Source: Ophioderma brevispina (lineage: Eukaryota; Echinodermata; Ophiuroidea; Amphilepidida; Ophiodermatidae). Taken from it: a stretch of 64,000 bases of DNA. The stretch spans positions 124,001 to 188,000 of the forward strand of contig JAMKCH010010146.1 of NCBI GenBank assembly GCA_023653785.1, written 5' to 3'. The notes beneath the pieces were generated by a model that ran no database searches, was not told where the DNA came from, and saw only the letters and a program-made list of their open reading frames with translations. Both the position numbers and the translations under genes were made by a program. Positions 24,601 through 34,394 of the stretch are shown in pieces; the stretch's first letter is position 1; the number at the start of each line of letters is the position of its first letter.

Positions 24601-24840
24601 ACAATTGCGCCACACAGTTTAGCGATATCTTGTCAAAACTATTTGGAATTAGAAAAATAAGGTCAATTGAAGCGTAATTTCTGCATTGAAAAAATCTATT
24701 AATTGGTTATTTTTACAACCGAAATCGTAGGGAACTACCTGCCTTTCACCCCCCCCCGCTAAGGTGGGTGTATCGCATAGTGTGTTCTTTAAGATTTTGG
24801 CCCGAAATTATGCCCAAAGCATAGTGGTCCAGGACCTAAT
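21661..24840. other. Unassigned non-coding DNA
   Basis: A 3.2-kb stretch with only short incoherent frames. It holds a GA-rich to GT-rich run at about 23880-24000 and several poly-G tracts near 24085 and 24415. I see no exon-like conservation pattern, RNA gene or element end. Confidence 0.5.
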
Positions 24841-25040
24841 TATACTCGGCGACAGAAACCTTTCTTGAGCGCGTATTTCCTGGTTGTAAAAGGAGAGCTA
24901 TCAGCGCATATGGCGTATGGTCGGACGGATGACAGCAAAAGCAGATCACTTTGGTGGCCAATCAGAGGCAGTGCGTTTTTCGCAGTAATAAGAGAAACCA
25001 GGAAGTACACACGTCTCAAAGGGTTTCTGTCCCGACTATA
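24841..25040. mobile_element. Short TA-ended MITE
   Basis: A 200-bp element with inverted ends of about 50 bp. Left TATACTCGGCGACAGAAACC pairs with right (reversed) TATAGTCGGGACAGAAACCC, and the match continues through 'cttcctggttt'. Size and structure fit a MITE; TA flanks suggest a Tc1/mariner-like mover. Confidence 0.8.
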
Positions 25041-25280
25041 ATGTTCCTGAGCATAAAATCGGGAAAAATTGTCCTGTCTAATATGCTACTGGAGCATATT
25101 TGAAGCACAATGCTCCAGAGCATATGGCAAATGTGGTCTGAGCAGTGGGAAATTGCTTTGTTAAATACTGCATGCTCCTGGAGCATGATGTGCATTATTT
25201 AAAATTTTGTTTCGAATATTTCTCCAGATTAGTATGTTCCAGGACCCCCATGTCCTGTACCTTATGTTACTAGAGCATAT
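25041..25280. repeat. Cluster of ATGCTCCAGGAGCAT-type palindromes
   Basis: At least six variants of a 'tgctcc(a/t)ggagcat' half-site or full palindrome occur in both orientations (for example 25083-25100, 25111-25126 and 25171-25187). No coding frame overlaps. It may be a protein-binding cluster or a decayed repeat. Confidence 0.55.
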
Positions 25281-26144
25281 TTTGGGTCAACTTCTCAGAG
25301 TGGCAAAACAGTGTTGTCAATGAAACTGCGAGCTGTCACGTGCCGATTCGAATTTGAAAGTCATGAAGTTGAAGGAAAGAAAGAAATTTGAAAGGTGATG
25401 AAATAGTCATTAAAATGGCATTTGCAAAGATATTAACCTCGCATGACTTTGAAAGCGAGGCACAATGGGCAAGAGTAATTCTGACAATCTGATCCTGGTG
25501 GTTTTAATTCCGTCAAGGCTGCAGAATTAGGGGGGGAGGGGCCATATATCACTCTTTCCGAATTAAAAAGGGAATGATTGCATGTTGGGAGAGGGGGGGG
25601 AGTTGGCGTTCCTCGTGATTTGGCAATATCTTGTTTCGTCCTCGTGACGTCACGGTGGACCAGCATACCCGTGAGCTTTATTCCGTTATTGTGGTAACAA
25701 GCTTTATTCCGTCCGTGAGTTAGGTGCTGGTCATGACGGTCACGGGTGGCCAAACCACAAAGACAAAAAAAAAAAAATGACATTTCCGTAATTTTGGTCT
25801 TAGCATGCTCAGTTGGCCTATAGTCGTAAGATTAACTCGTAATACTATATAGCCTTAATTTAATTTTATCACTATCACCCAAAGACCTTTATTCTTTTGA
25901 AAAAAAAAGGACCATGTTTACCGAAGAAGACTTATACGTTCATGAATTCTTGGAAGATTGCAAATTTGATTTTTCAAACAAGACCCCATTTGGGTGAAAA
26001 TTATGCAAATGTATTGCCCAAATAATCCCGATTTATGGGAATCTTGGAAAGAATTTAGTATTGTGCCACCACCCTATGAATTCGGCAGCCTCAACGGAAT
26101 AAACTGCATGTTGAAGGATGTGGCCGCAGAATACTGAATTCATG
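25281..26144. other. Unassigned non-coding DNA
   Basis: No gene seen. A short duplicated word 'agctttattccgt' occurs at about 25675 and 25709, and resembles the interior of the MITE that follows. Confidence 0.5.
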
Positions 26145-26319
26145 CCGGTGTGGAAGTGATTATATAGTCCGGCGTACTCACAGTCCGGCTACAACGGTAA
26201 GGAATAGGGCACTCAATTTAGTTCACTCTTCACGCAACATTAGTTTCATGCTTTATTCCGTTATCGTCTATGGAGCCCGGACTATGGCTCCTGCCGGACT
26301 ATAGTTGCTTTCAATCCGG
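26145..26319. mobile_element. CCGGTGTG MITE, copy 1
   Basis: Left end CCGGTGTGGAAGTGATTATA and right end (reversed) CCGGATTGAAAGCAACTATA form inverted repeats that continue through 'tagtccggc'. The interior shares 'cacgcaacattagtttca' and 'ctttattccgtt' with the copy at 37122-37294. It is 175 bp long with no coding capacity. Confidence 0.85.
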
Positions 26320-26834
26320 CAGTTAGGCTACCTCTCACCAAAGACCATATTTTTGCACCTTCTCTGTCGCCAATTACCCCATGGTTTGAAAGCGTTAGCC
26401 TTAGACCCATATGTCCGTTTCATACGTGAGTGTTGTCGTCCCCTTGAAATTTTGCCAGTTCTACAGCTCCTAAACCTCAAATTTGGCCCAAAATTAAGTT
26501 CCAAAGTCCATATCACTTCCGAAAACCCTTCTTTTGCTAAAATTTCAATTTACACGCTCCCAAGTTTGGCGCTTCACACCGCACACACCTATCCAAGCCA
26601 AAGTTGAGTGACCCACAAGTACTTGGTGGCTGCTTTCAACCTGCTAAAGTATGAAATTATTTGAGATTTCAATAATTTGAGTATTTTTTTATTGCCAAAT
26701 TAACTTGGTCTTCTAAGTTATGCTAGCAATGGGGATTTCAAATATCCGGTCCTATCCATCAAATAAGCACAGTTCTAGCAGCCTTCACACTTCATAACCT
26801 TTGCAGCTTGTTATATAATACCCTAGTCTCAACT

Positions 26835-26984
26835 CCATGGCACAGTTCAAAAGCTTCAACTCACTACTGTAATTTTCAAAGATGAACTCTGCTGTCAGGT
26901 ATGAGTCATGATACCCAGAATGCATAAGGTCAGTTCATGTTATCATACAGGTACACAAGGAGGTCATTTTAACTGTGTCCCTGG
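26835..26984. mobile_element. CCATGGCACAGTT MITE, copy 1
   Basis: A 150-bp element with ends CCATGGCACAGTTCAA and (reversed) CCAGGGACACAGTTAAAA. The interior 'atgatacccaga' and 'cagttcatgt' words are shared with the copy at 39163-39311. It is non-coding. Confidence 0.75.
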
Positions 26985-27531
26985 AATGATAGTATATTGT
27001 TGGCTCTTATGCACACAATTAGCAATCAAGGTTACAGATAAACAACACCATTGTATTCAGTATGGAGTATGACCTCTGTCATGGTTTTGCATTACAGTTC
27101 ACATGTGGATGGAGGAAGTGGTTTTTAATTTAAAATGAAACATAAATTGACAAAATTGACAAGTTGCTTTCCGTCTTTTAGTATCATTGCTTTCCATCTT
27201 TCAGTATCAACACTGTCACTTTCCTTAAACTCAACACATTTCCAGACAGACAGCAAATCCCAATACATACACTTATGGCTCCAACCAGGGGAAGGGGAGG
27301 GGAAATAGGTGGACTTAATGCATCACGTGCAAACATATCAACATAACACTTTGGTAGAATTGTGGCGTATTCATTGTTTTCAGAAAAAAAATCCATTGAC
27401 AATTTTCAACCACAATCCTAACCACAATAATCACAACCGGTTTTTTTAAACTCAATAATTCAGTTCTCTACTTCAATCTAGTAGCAGAAAATGGACAAAA
27501 TTAAGTCAATTTTTAATACAATCCATGTTTC

Positions 27532-27695
27532 AGGCTTTGGTAACACTGTCAATGTGTGTAAAACAGCCCATGTGTGAGTTTCATGAGAGATAATTATTAT
27601 CTTCCACTGGTCTGACAGCAGCAATCATGTTTTGGGAGTACAGCCCAACAGGCTTTGGGAACACTGTCAATGTGTGTAAAACTGCCCAATGAATA
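27532..27695. repeat. Duplicated 45-bp segment
   Basis: The stretch 'caggctttggtaacactgtc' and the following bases to 'cagccca' recur about 118 bp downstream with few changes (27532 and 27650). The function is unknown. It lies just past the broken end of the DIRS-like element. Confidence 0.7.
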
Positions 27696-27724
27696 TCTGG
27701 AGTAATTAAATTTTCAACAAACCA

Positions 27725-27955
27725 TTAGACATTAATAGCATGAGAAACAAAATCCGAATTGTCAAGGGCTGATTTATTGTTCTTGAAGTGAGCTGGTGCA
27801 GGAGTAGTCAGAAAGGGGACTTTATACCCCTGATCAATAACAGAAATTATATCAGTAGAACCGATGCTTCTCCAAAAAGCAATAGTAGCTCTCACTCTAC
27901 CTCTCAAAACCGGCTCCGCAGAGCCCTGTTCATATTCATAAAAAAATTATCAGAG
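27725..27955 (-). pseudogene. Pol N-terminal fragment of a DIRS-like retroelement
   Basis: The minus strand encodes YEYEQ then RGRVRATIAFWRSIGSTD, IISVIDQGYKVPF and NNKSALDNSDFVSHAIN. This is the segment just before the reverse transcriptase palm in DIRS-type retroelements of invertebrates (R-G-R-x-R-x-x-x-x-F-W and N-N-x-S-A-L signatures). The match stops at about 27725, before any catalytic motif, and unrelated sequence follows, so the element is truncated. The gag-like remnant upstream (28380-29095) is on the same strand and at the expected distance. Confidence 0.6.
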
Positions 27956-28379
27956 TCAGCATGAGTTAAATTCAAAATCAGGAAAAGCACCTGGTGCCTT
28001 GCTGAAACTATGAAGAGGTCCAGAAACATCTTGAGAATATACACCGGCGGCCTGCCCGAATTCTTTATCTGCTAATAAAAACATTCATGAGATAAACTGG
28101 TTATACATTACACTGCAAAATCGAGAGGATCAATGGCATTGAATCGAATCCCACTGAATAATACTTACCACAGCCGCAAAGTATCGGCCCAGCCAGCAGC
28201 TTGCATCATAAACTCTGTAGCTATATGTACTATTCATATGAACATACGCCATATTCATCGTAATTATAAATATAAACTGGTAAAAATCATGGTAAATTAA
28301 TTTCTCAATTGCAGACAGTGAAAAACAAATAAAAATCGCAACCTCACCTTTCTCAACAAAACTGCCCCGTGGGGAATTA

Positions 28380-29095
28380 GACTCGCTGCTGAGTACCTGG
28401 TTTGTCTCCTGCTTGGCAAAGGCAGCGAAGCCTGGACAATTCCTGCGCCAGCGCCTGAACTTCCCGCAGGCGAAACAAATGTCTGATGGACGGGGGGGGG
28501 GGGGGGGGGGGAACTAACTGGTGCAAACTGGTATCTACCTGGTGCAGAATACCGGCGAAAAGAACTATCGGGATTAGGAAATGTCTCATTAGCTTGCCTC
28601 CTGTACGGAGCTCACCTTCTCCCTTGAGCATATTGGGAACCCTTGATTGGTCGAGCCTTGTGCTTGACCGCCGCGGGTTTAATAGCTGATCTGATCCGTT
28701 TCTCGTCGTCGCTGTTATCCGCAAGCTCTTTGGCTTCATATTCGTCGACTACTTTCCACCCCAACTCGTTTTTATCGGCTATCTTTATCAGTTTATTTCT
28801 CTTATTGACGTCGGCAATAATCGCGCTCAACTCTTCAACAGCACCAGCACTGTCTCCCTTCTGAATTATTACAATGGCCCTCACCGCTCTCTCTCTGATT
28901 TAGGTTAAAGTCATGCTGAATTTTATTGGACCTGGATTTAATTTGAACTTTAGTCTTGTCAAGAAATTGCTCCTTAGTTGACACTAACGCCTCATCAATA
29001 TAGTCTTTTACGCCACCAACCGCGTCCTTGATAATGGAAGAAATCTTCTCTAAGGAAAGGTTCTGCGCTGCCTGTACTTGACTTGGATCCGGGCT
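28380..29095 (-). pseudogene. Gag-like ORF1 remnant of the DIRS-like element
   Basis: Minus-strand frames spell, in order, SLEKISSIIKDAVGG, VQIKSRSNKIQHDFN, then (28612-28884) ADVNKRNKLIKIADKNELGW and VDEYEAKELADNSDDEKRI, and finally a zinc-knuckle-like CFACGKFRRWRRNC. The acidic 'VDEYE..ELA..SDDEKRI' region is a signature I associate with ORF1 proteins of DIRS-type and related elements in cnidarians and echinoderms. The knuckle has lost its histidine (R instead). A frameshift near 28890 and a run of about 20 G (28493-28512) break the frame. ORF1 would bind element RNA. Confidence 0.6.
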
Positions 29096-29204
29096 CGGGT
29101 CTAATAGTCCGAGTTAAAATTGAGGGAGGGATTGTTCAAGACCAGTTTTTCGTGGGGAAAAAGAATATCTGAGGTAAACAGACTGTATCCTGAGAACCTT
29201 TCCG

Positions 29205-29730
29205 TGAGGGCGCTTTTTTTTCAAAATGGCCACCAAAATCCCATATAAAGTGTGTATATGGGTTAAATAAGTATCTATGAGGTATGTTTGATGACTTATT
29301 GCATTCCTTTTAATTGGAGGCATTTATAAAGATGCTGCGTTTGTATTGCAGAATCTATAATGAGATCCAAAATGAGGGCGCTTTTCAAAATGGCCGCCAC
29401 AATTCTATATAAAGTGTACATATTGCTTAAATAAGCATTTATGGGGTGTGTTTTACCAAATTTTGCATTAGTTTTGATTAAAGTTATTCAGAAGAAGTTA
29501 AATGTGTAACACATAATCTATAAAGGGGTCCAAAACGAGGGCGCTTTTCAAAATGGCCGCCAAATTCCAATGTAATATTATTTTTGAGTCTAACAACGAC
29601 GCTATCAGGCAGATTTGTCCACATTTAAATTAAGTTTGTCCACATATTTGCAACAATTAAACCATGTGATTGATAAAAAAGAAGGCTATCAATATGGGCG
29701 CTTTTCAAAATGGCCGCCAAAATCTTGATA
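29205..29730. repeat. Tandem repeat, ~165-bp units
   Basis: Four units start with 'gagggcgcttttcaaaatgg' or close variants at about 29208, 29375, 29538 and 29695, followed by 'ccgcca' and AT-rich sequence including 'ttaaataagtatttatg'. No long frame crosses the array. Spacing is 155-170 bp, within the size range of many satellite monomers. Confidence 0.85.
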
Positions 29731-30217
29731 ATGATATGAAAATGTATCAGCAAGTGTATCACAAAAATACATTTAAATATTGATATTACTTTGTTTATGG
29801 AACTCTTCGTATTATTATTTTTAGGATTGTCAGTAGTGTTCACATTCACAATGCCTTTCACATTCAATTGTAATAATATTGTAATTGAAGGTCATCATAA
29901 TAACTTGTTGGTGTTTTCTGTTCACTATGCTGATGATAGAAATACATTTTCAACACTTAAAACTTTTTAAAATTCTTTTTTGTAACTCTTTTAACACGGT
30001 TTACTAAGGGCATTTTACCACACCGGGGTTTCTTTAATAAAGCACCCTGTGCTTATGAGTTTGATATCAGTGGATAGCTATTGTCTGTTTCTTTCCATTG
30101 GTACCAACTAAGTACTAACATACTTAGCATGGCGTCACAATGAAGTCCGCGAGTCGGCAAAATTGGCAAAATCATATTTGAGAACCACAGTGTTTGGACG
30201 CGATAACAATTACAGTG

Positions 30218-30275
30218 AACACACACACACGCACACACACACACGCGCGCGCGCGCGCACACACACACACACACA
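30218..30275. repeat. CA/CG alternating microsatellite
   Basis: (CA)n, then (CG)n, then (CA)n, an uninterrupted purine-pyrimidine alternation of about 55 bp. It is the kind of sequence that can adopt Z-DNA. Confidence 0.95.
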
Positions 30276-30420
30276 GGAGTTTCACGTAGCTATACACCAC
30301 GAACATAAGATGATTTGGAATGTTTCAGTTATTGATTTCAAACTACTTGGTACTCTTGGTTGGTAAGTATGGAGTAGAAAATAACCTTTCCCTAGAGGCA
30401 TCCAAATTGGAAGGCTGCGC

Positions 30421-30450
30421 TTTCGACACTGTAGCGAATGCCATCATCAA
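30421..30450 (-). ncRNA. Degraded hammerhead ribozyme core
   Basis: The minus strand of the left inverted repeat reads TTGATGA, stem GGCATTC with loop GCTA, CAGTGTC, then GAAA. The first C of the CTGATGA core is changed to T and one pair of stem II is lost. Self-cleavage is therefore unlikely. Confidence 0.6.
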
Positions 30451-30510
30451 TGCAAACTAAACAGTCATGATATATGCATCAGTAAACAAAGGAGGAAGAG
30501 AATTGTAGTC

Positions 30511-31044
30511 AATGATCGTACTCCTAACGCTACAGTTATTATTTTGCCTTACGTATCGGGTACTTCTGAGGCTATTTGCAAAGTTCTACAGAAGAAGAAT
30601 CTACGGATGTATTTTAAGACTACTAAAACTCTACGACAATAACAAGTACACCCTAAAGACCCTGTTTCCAAGAAACTCCAACCTTGAGTTATCTATTATA
30701 TTCTATTCCTTGTGGATCATGTGACAAAGTGTTTGTATTTGGGGAAGGAAACCGGCAGTCATGAAAAGAGAACCGATGAACACCAGAAAACGACTCATAT
30801 GGGCAACACACAAAAATCGGCTATCGCCGAGCATGTGTGGGACGACCAACATAACTTTGACTGGGACAAGGCTACAATTCTGGACAGAACCAGGAAAACT
30901 AATTGGACTGTAAGGAATCTCATGGAAGCTTTGTACATCAAGTCTACCCGTAACAACTTCAATAGGGACAAAGGAGCAGAAATTCCTCTTGAATGGGGTA
31001 GACTGCTCAAAGGATGCCTCTCGACCAATGAACCGGAAACTTAA
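30511..31044 (+). pseudogene. Penelope-like RT tail plus GIY-YIG endonuclease
   Basis: The first part (30515-30712), in a frame broken by indels, reads ATVIILPYVSGTSEAICKVL and later FKTTKTLRQ, the linker after the reverse transcriptase of Penelope-like elements. The 110-codon frame 30712-31044 then holds the endonuclease: KCLYLGKETGSHEKRTDEHQ (the GIY-YIG core, with its first half in the upstream frame as CGSCDKVYLGETG), KSAIAEHVWDDQHNFDWDKA, ILDRTRKTNW and EALYIKSTRNNFNRDKG. The 'SAxAEH' and 'Exxxi' motifs with the conserved Glu are kept. The reverse transcriptase catalytic region itself is missing. Confidence 0.85.
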
Positions 31045-31138
31045 TTACTGGGGTATCCTTTGATCATCTGTTATTGTTCTCTTCCCCCTTTGTTTACTGA
31101 TGTATATAAGGTGCAACATCATGACTGTTTAGTTTGCT

Positions 31139-31168
31139 CTGATGATGGCATTCGCTAGAGTGTCGAAA
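31139..31168 (+). ncRNA. Hammerhead ribozyme core in Penelope terminal repeat
   Basis: CTGATGA (31139-31145) is followed by a stem-loop in which GGCATTC (31147-31153) pairs over all seven positions, two of them G-T, with GAGTGTC (31158-31164) around loop GCTA. GAAA (31165-31168) follows at once. This is the conserved catalytic core and stem II of a hammerhead ribozyme. I could not place stems I and III and the cleavage triplet with certainty. Hammerheads are established features of Penelope-like terminal repeats. Confidence 0.75.
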
Positions 31169-31216
31169 ACTCAGCCTTCCAATTTGGATGCCTCTAGGGA
31201 AAGATTAATATTTTCT

Positions 31217-31737
31217 GTTTCAGTTATGCGTGAAACTCCGAGAACTGAATGATTAATATCGTGTAATAATCATACATGTGAATCCGAGCGGTCAAATATA
31301 GTGATTTTCCTGCCATAAAATGGGAGACTAGGTACAGAGACTCAGTTCACACACAATATTAGGTTTTCCTCATAGTTCATGATTTAATGCATGAATTTCG
31401 CCATAAGTAAATGTAATCGTCCCATCGTTGGTGATTCCTGTTCAGAGTTATGATTACTTACAGCTCCCTTAGTATTTGTGATTCAAGATTTTCAAATTCA
31501 AACTTACGTTTGAATTCTCTTGCAAGCATTATAATCTCTAGCCTCCAGTGAGATTGCAAGCATACTCCAAATCAAAACAAATATCTTCTCACGATTGGCA
31601 GCTGACCTTATCTGACCAGAGAGGCGGTATACTGTATGGCTGCAACACAATCAAGCGGACAGGCAGCATAGCAGAATTAACATAACAATCCACGAAGGCT
31701 GCCCTCACGTCCCTAATGCCATTTTGCCACTCTTGCA
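31217..31737. other. Unassigned non-coding DNA
   Basis: No gene, element end or RNA recognised. Confidence 0.5.
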
Positions 31738-32150
31738 AAATTGTAGACTCATTTTAAATTTAAAATGTGAATAACATATAGGGACAGATGTATTCATTAT
31801 AATCTGAAACTCATGAAAATTTTCTCAGCAGTTAAGTTTTTTAATGCATTAAACCATTCCGGCGGCCACATTGTAGACGCTCACTTGAATTTTAAAAACA
31901 TATGAATGAAATTATTTAGGCACAGATCTAGTCATTTTCACCTGATACTTTCATTGAATCGTCTTGACAGTTTTAATTTTTTTTTTAATAATCTTGTTAG
32001 CATTTAGAAGCAGAACTATTTGGGGCCATTTTGACGCATTTTGAATTAAAATACGTGAATTGGTATTGTTTAGGCACAGATATGTTAATTATGATCTGAC
32101 AATGGTTGATCTCATGGACATTCTTGACATTATTATAGTTTTAATTAATT
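31738..32150. repeat. Diverged tandem repeat, ~140-bp units
   Basis: Three units share the order 'ccattttg..g', 'ttttaaa', 'gtgaat', 'taggcacagat' and 'atctgaca', with landmarks at about 31776, 31920 and 32072. Homology is partial, so this is an old array. Confidence 0.6.
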
Positions 32151-32385
32151 TTGTGAAAAAAAACCTTAGGGCTAGGGGATGGTTTGATCGGCAGTGGGGG
32201 GCGCGGAGGTTTGCCTCCTGAAACGTCACTTAGTGACGGCTTTGCTGGGCACTTTGGAGCGTCTGGGTGTGTTTGCGGGGACTCTCAACACTCGAATTTG
32301 CAGTGTATACCTGTATCTGGTTGGTTCATCCTAAACGTTAAAAGCCTGTATCTGGTTAGCTCGTACTTTGTCTTCTTTGCAAAAG

Positions 32386-32730
32386 TACATATTATATAAA
32401 TTAGGTATATATCGCTTGAGAATGGATTGTTTTAGTTTTATTAGGGTATTCTTCATATTCATTTTATACTGCCAGGAAAGGATAAAGTGAATTACTATTC
32501 TATAATAATTGCGGCTCTTTATATTGCTGTGTAGTAGGGTTATAAACGGAATCCCAGTACATATTATATAAATTAGGTATATATCGCTTGAGAATGGATT
32601 GTTTTCGTTTGTTTATTGGGTAGTTCTCATATTCATTTTATACTGCCAGAGGATAAATGTGATTGACTCTTCCTATAATAATTGCGGCTCTTTTATATGC
32701 GGTGTAGTAGGGTATAAACGAGAATCCCAT
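32386..32730. repeat. Tandem duplication, ~172 bp
   Basis: The segment beginning 'tacatattatataaattagg' (32386-32557) is repeated immediately at 32558-32730. The copies differ mainly by one-base gains and losses, many in homopolymers. The second copy runs into the inverted-repeat element that starts at 32704. Confidence 0.9.
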
Positions 32731-33432
32731 TCGAGAAGTTTGGAGGTGAAGATGTTTTTCTGTAGTTTTAAGGGTGCTGAGTCAGAAGTTTTGGGGGCCA
32801 ACCTCTGGGAAACTGTGGGGAACTTTGTAAAATAAGGGGTAACATTGATTAGAAAAAGGTTGGGCATAGGTTCCCTCCTGTATACACGGCTACAGCCCTA
32901 AAAAGGTTCAAGGTCTTCTGGGGCAAAACAAATTTCCCAGTCAGATTTGTTGAAAACTGTGTCAAAGTATTGCCCTGGTCATACTGAAGCAGAAAATGTA
33001 TTTCAATTCTGTGGGTGACAGCTCTGTATACAATTTGAGGCCAAGTTTTGGTGACCCCTATAGACCATGTAGACCCTTGTTACATTTGCCCACTAATTAC
33101 GAAACCAAATGCCAAACATTGTAAAATAAGGCAAGACGAACAATTTGACACCAGTTTCAACAAAATCGGAGCACTGGGTAACGTTTACCCACAGGATGAC
33201 CTTTTTAACCCTTATAATGAGACAAATACATTGGTGTACATTTAAACACAATTTTACTTGATTTCAAATTTACCCCTGTACTAATTTTACCCCCTTATTG
33301 TACAAAGTTCCCCACATTTTCCAGAGATTGGACCCAAAAATTCTGATTCAGCACCCTTAAAACTATAGAAAAACATCTTCAAACCTTTTTCCCCAAACTT
33401 CTAGAATGGGATTCTCGTTTATAACCCTACTA
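32704..33432. mobile_element. Inverted-repeat element, ~730 bp
   Basis: The left arm (32704-32848) and right arm (33280-33432) are inverted copies over about 145 bp: GTAGTAGGGTATAAACGAG at the left pairs with CTCGTTTATAACCCTACTA at the right. Shared inner words include 'gaagatgtttttct' and 'ggggaactttgta'. The 430-bp middle has no gene. The left end overlaps the end of a tandem unit, which suggests that part of the terminus was itself duplicated. Confidence 0.8.
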
Positions 33433-33561
33433 GTGGTGCTTTGGTGGGATCAGTGTTTTGGTGGTGAATGTGTGGGAGGGTGAGTGTATTATTTGATGCT
33501 CTTGCGTCTGTATATACTTGTGTTGAAAAGCGAATAAAAAAGTAATGTTCTGAAATATATA

Positions 33562-34016
33562 CAGGGTGAGTAAAAAAACAATTGACCCTGATTGTGTCCG
33601 CCATTTTGAATTTTTAAATAATATATATCTAACATATGTGGTATCTACGGAAAGCTTATTTCATTATCTTTAATTTGCTGCAAAGATCATTCCAATCGGT
33701 TAAGTATAGACCGAGCTACAGCCTTTCGAATCAAGAATCTGCAGTGAATAAATAGCCTGATTTTCTTCTGGACACGGATTTCCTTCGCTGAACGCCGTTC
33801 ATTTCAATGTGAATCCGTGGACAGAGCAGAAAACCGACTACTTGATTCAAACGACTGTAGCTCGGTCTATACCTAACCGATGTGAATGATCTTTGCAGTA
33901 AATTAAAGATAATGAACCCAGCTTTCAGATGATACCAAATATGTTAGATATATATTACTTAAAAATTCAAAATGGCGGACACAATCAGGGTCAAGTTTTT
34001 TTTTTGACTCACCCTG
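33562..34016. mobile_element. Palindromic TA-flanked MITE, copy 2
   Basis: This 455-bp copy is flanked by TA on both sides (33560-33561 and 34017-34018). Arms of about 200 bp are nearly complementary: CAGGGTGAGTAAAAAAAC at the left and TTTTGACTCACCCTG at the right, continuing through 'gaccctgattgtgtccgcc' and the 'cgagctacag' region. A transcript would fold into one long hairpin. It shares its ends with 1863-2677 but has the compact middle. Confidence 0.9.
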
Positions 34017-34394
34017 TATATATATATAAAAAACTATTTTTACTGCCACCTTGGACGCCATCTTGAATAATCTGCCTTGGGATGAGTTTTTAAATTTGGA
34101 AACATCCTGATTATGGTTTGGGTCATAAAAGGATCCTAAAAAGGTTGGTTTGGTTTAGTTCTGGGAGATGCAAAGGGGGTGGTCCTGGCTCCCCTAGTAC
34201 AGCTAGCCGTGACCACGGCAAGGCCTAAGAACGGTTGGAAGCGGATGGAGATTTATTTAGGATCAGCAGTTAATTTGTGGCAGTGTTCAATTCAGACAGT
34301 TTATGAAGCCCAGATACGAATGACGTGGTTCATATGAAAGAGGGGTAATTGCGTCTTAAAATGGAAGTTGGAAAAAGGCACACGACACCTTTTT

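Larger units (their letters stand above)
30375..31216 (+). mobile_element. Penelope-like element fragment with inverted ends
   Basis: A 5'-truncated Penelope-like retroelement about 840 bp long. Inverted repeats of about 120-130 bp bound it (30375-30494 and 31083-31216); both contain 'ctttccctagaggcatccaa'. Between them lies the coding tail with a GIY-YIG endonuclease. The right repeat carries a hammerhead ribozyme core on the plus strand; the left repeat carries a degraded core on the minus strand. Penelope elements are known to have terminal repeats with hammerhead motifs and are often flanked by an inverted, truncated repeat copy. Confidence 0.85.

Noticed and set aside
25433..25783. 116-codon minus-strand frame
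   Set aside because: Low-complexity ends and no family resemblance; no splice-like or promoter context.
28377..28739. 120-codon minus-strand frame with a proline run
   Set aside because: It is mostly the wrong frame of the DIRS-like ORF1; the real signature residues (zinc knuckle) are in another frame.
29205..29730. Possible CRISPR-like array
   Set aside because: The repeat unit is ~165 bp with gradual divergence along the whole unit, not short identical repeats with unique spacers, and the genome context is eukaryotic.
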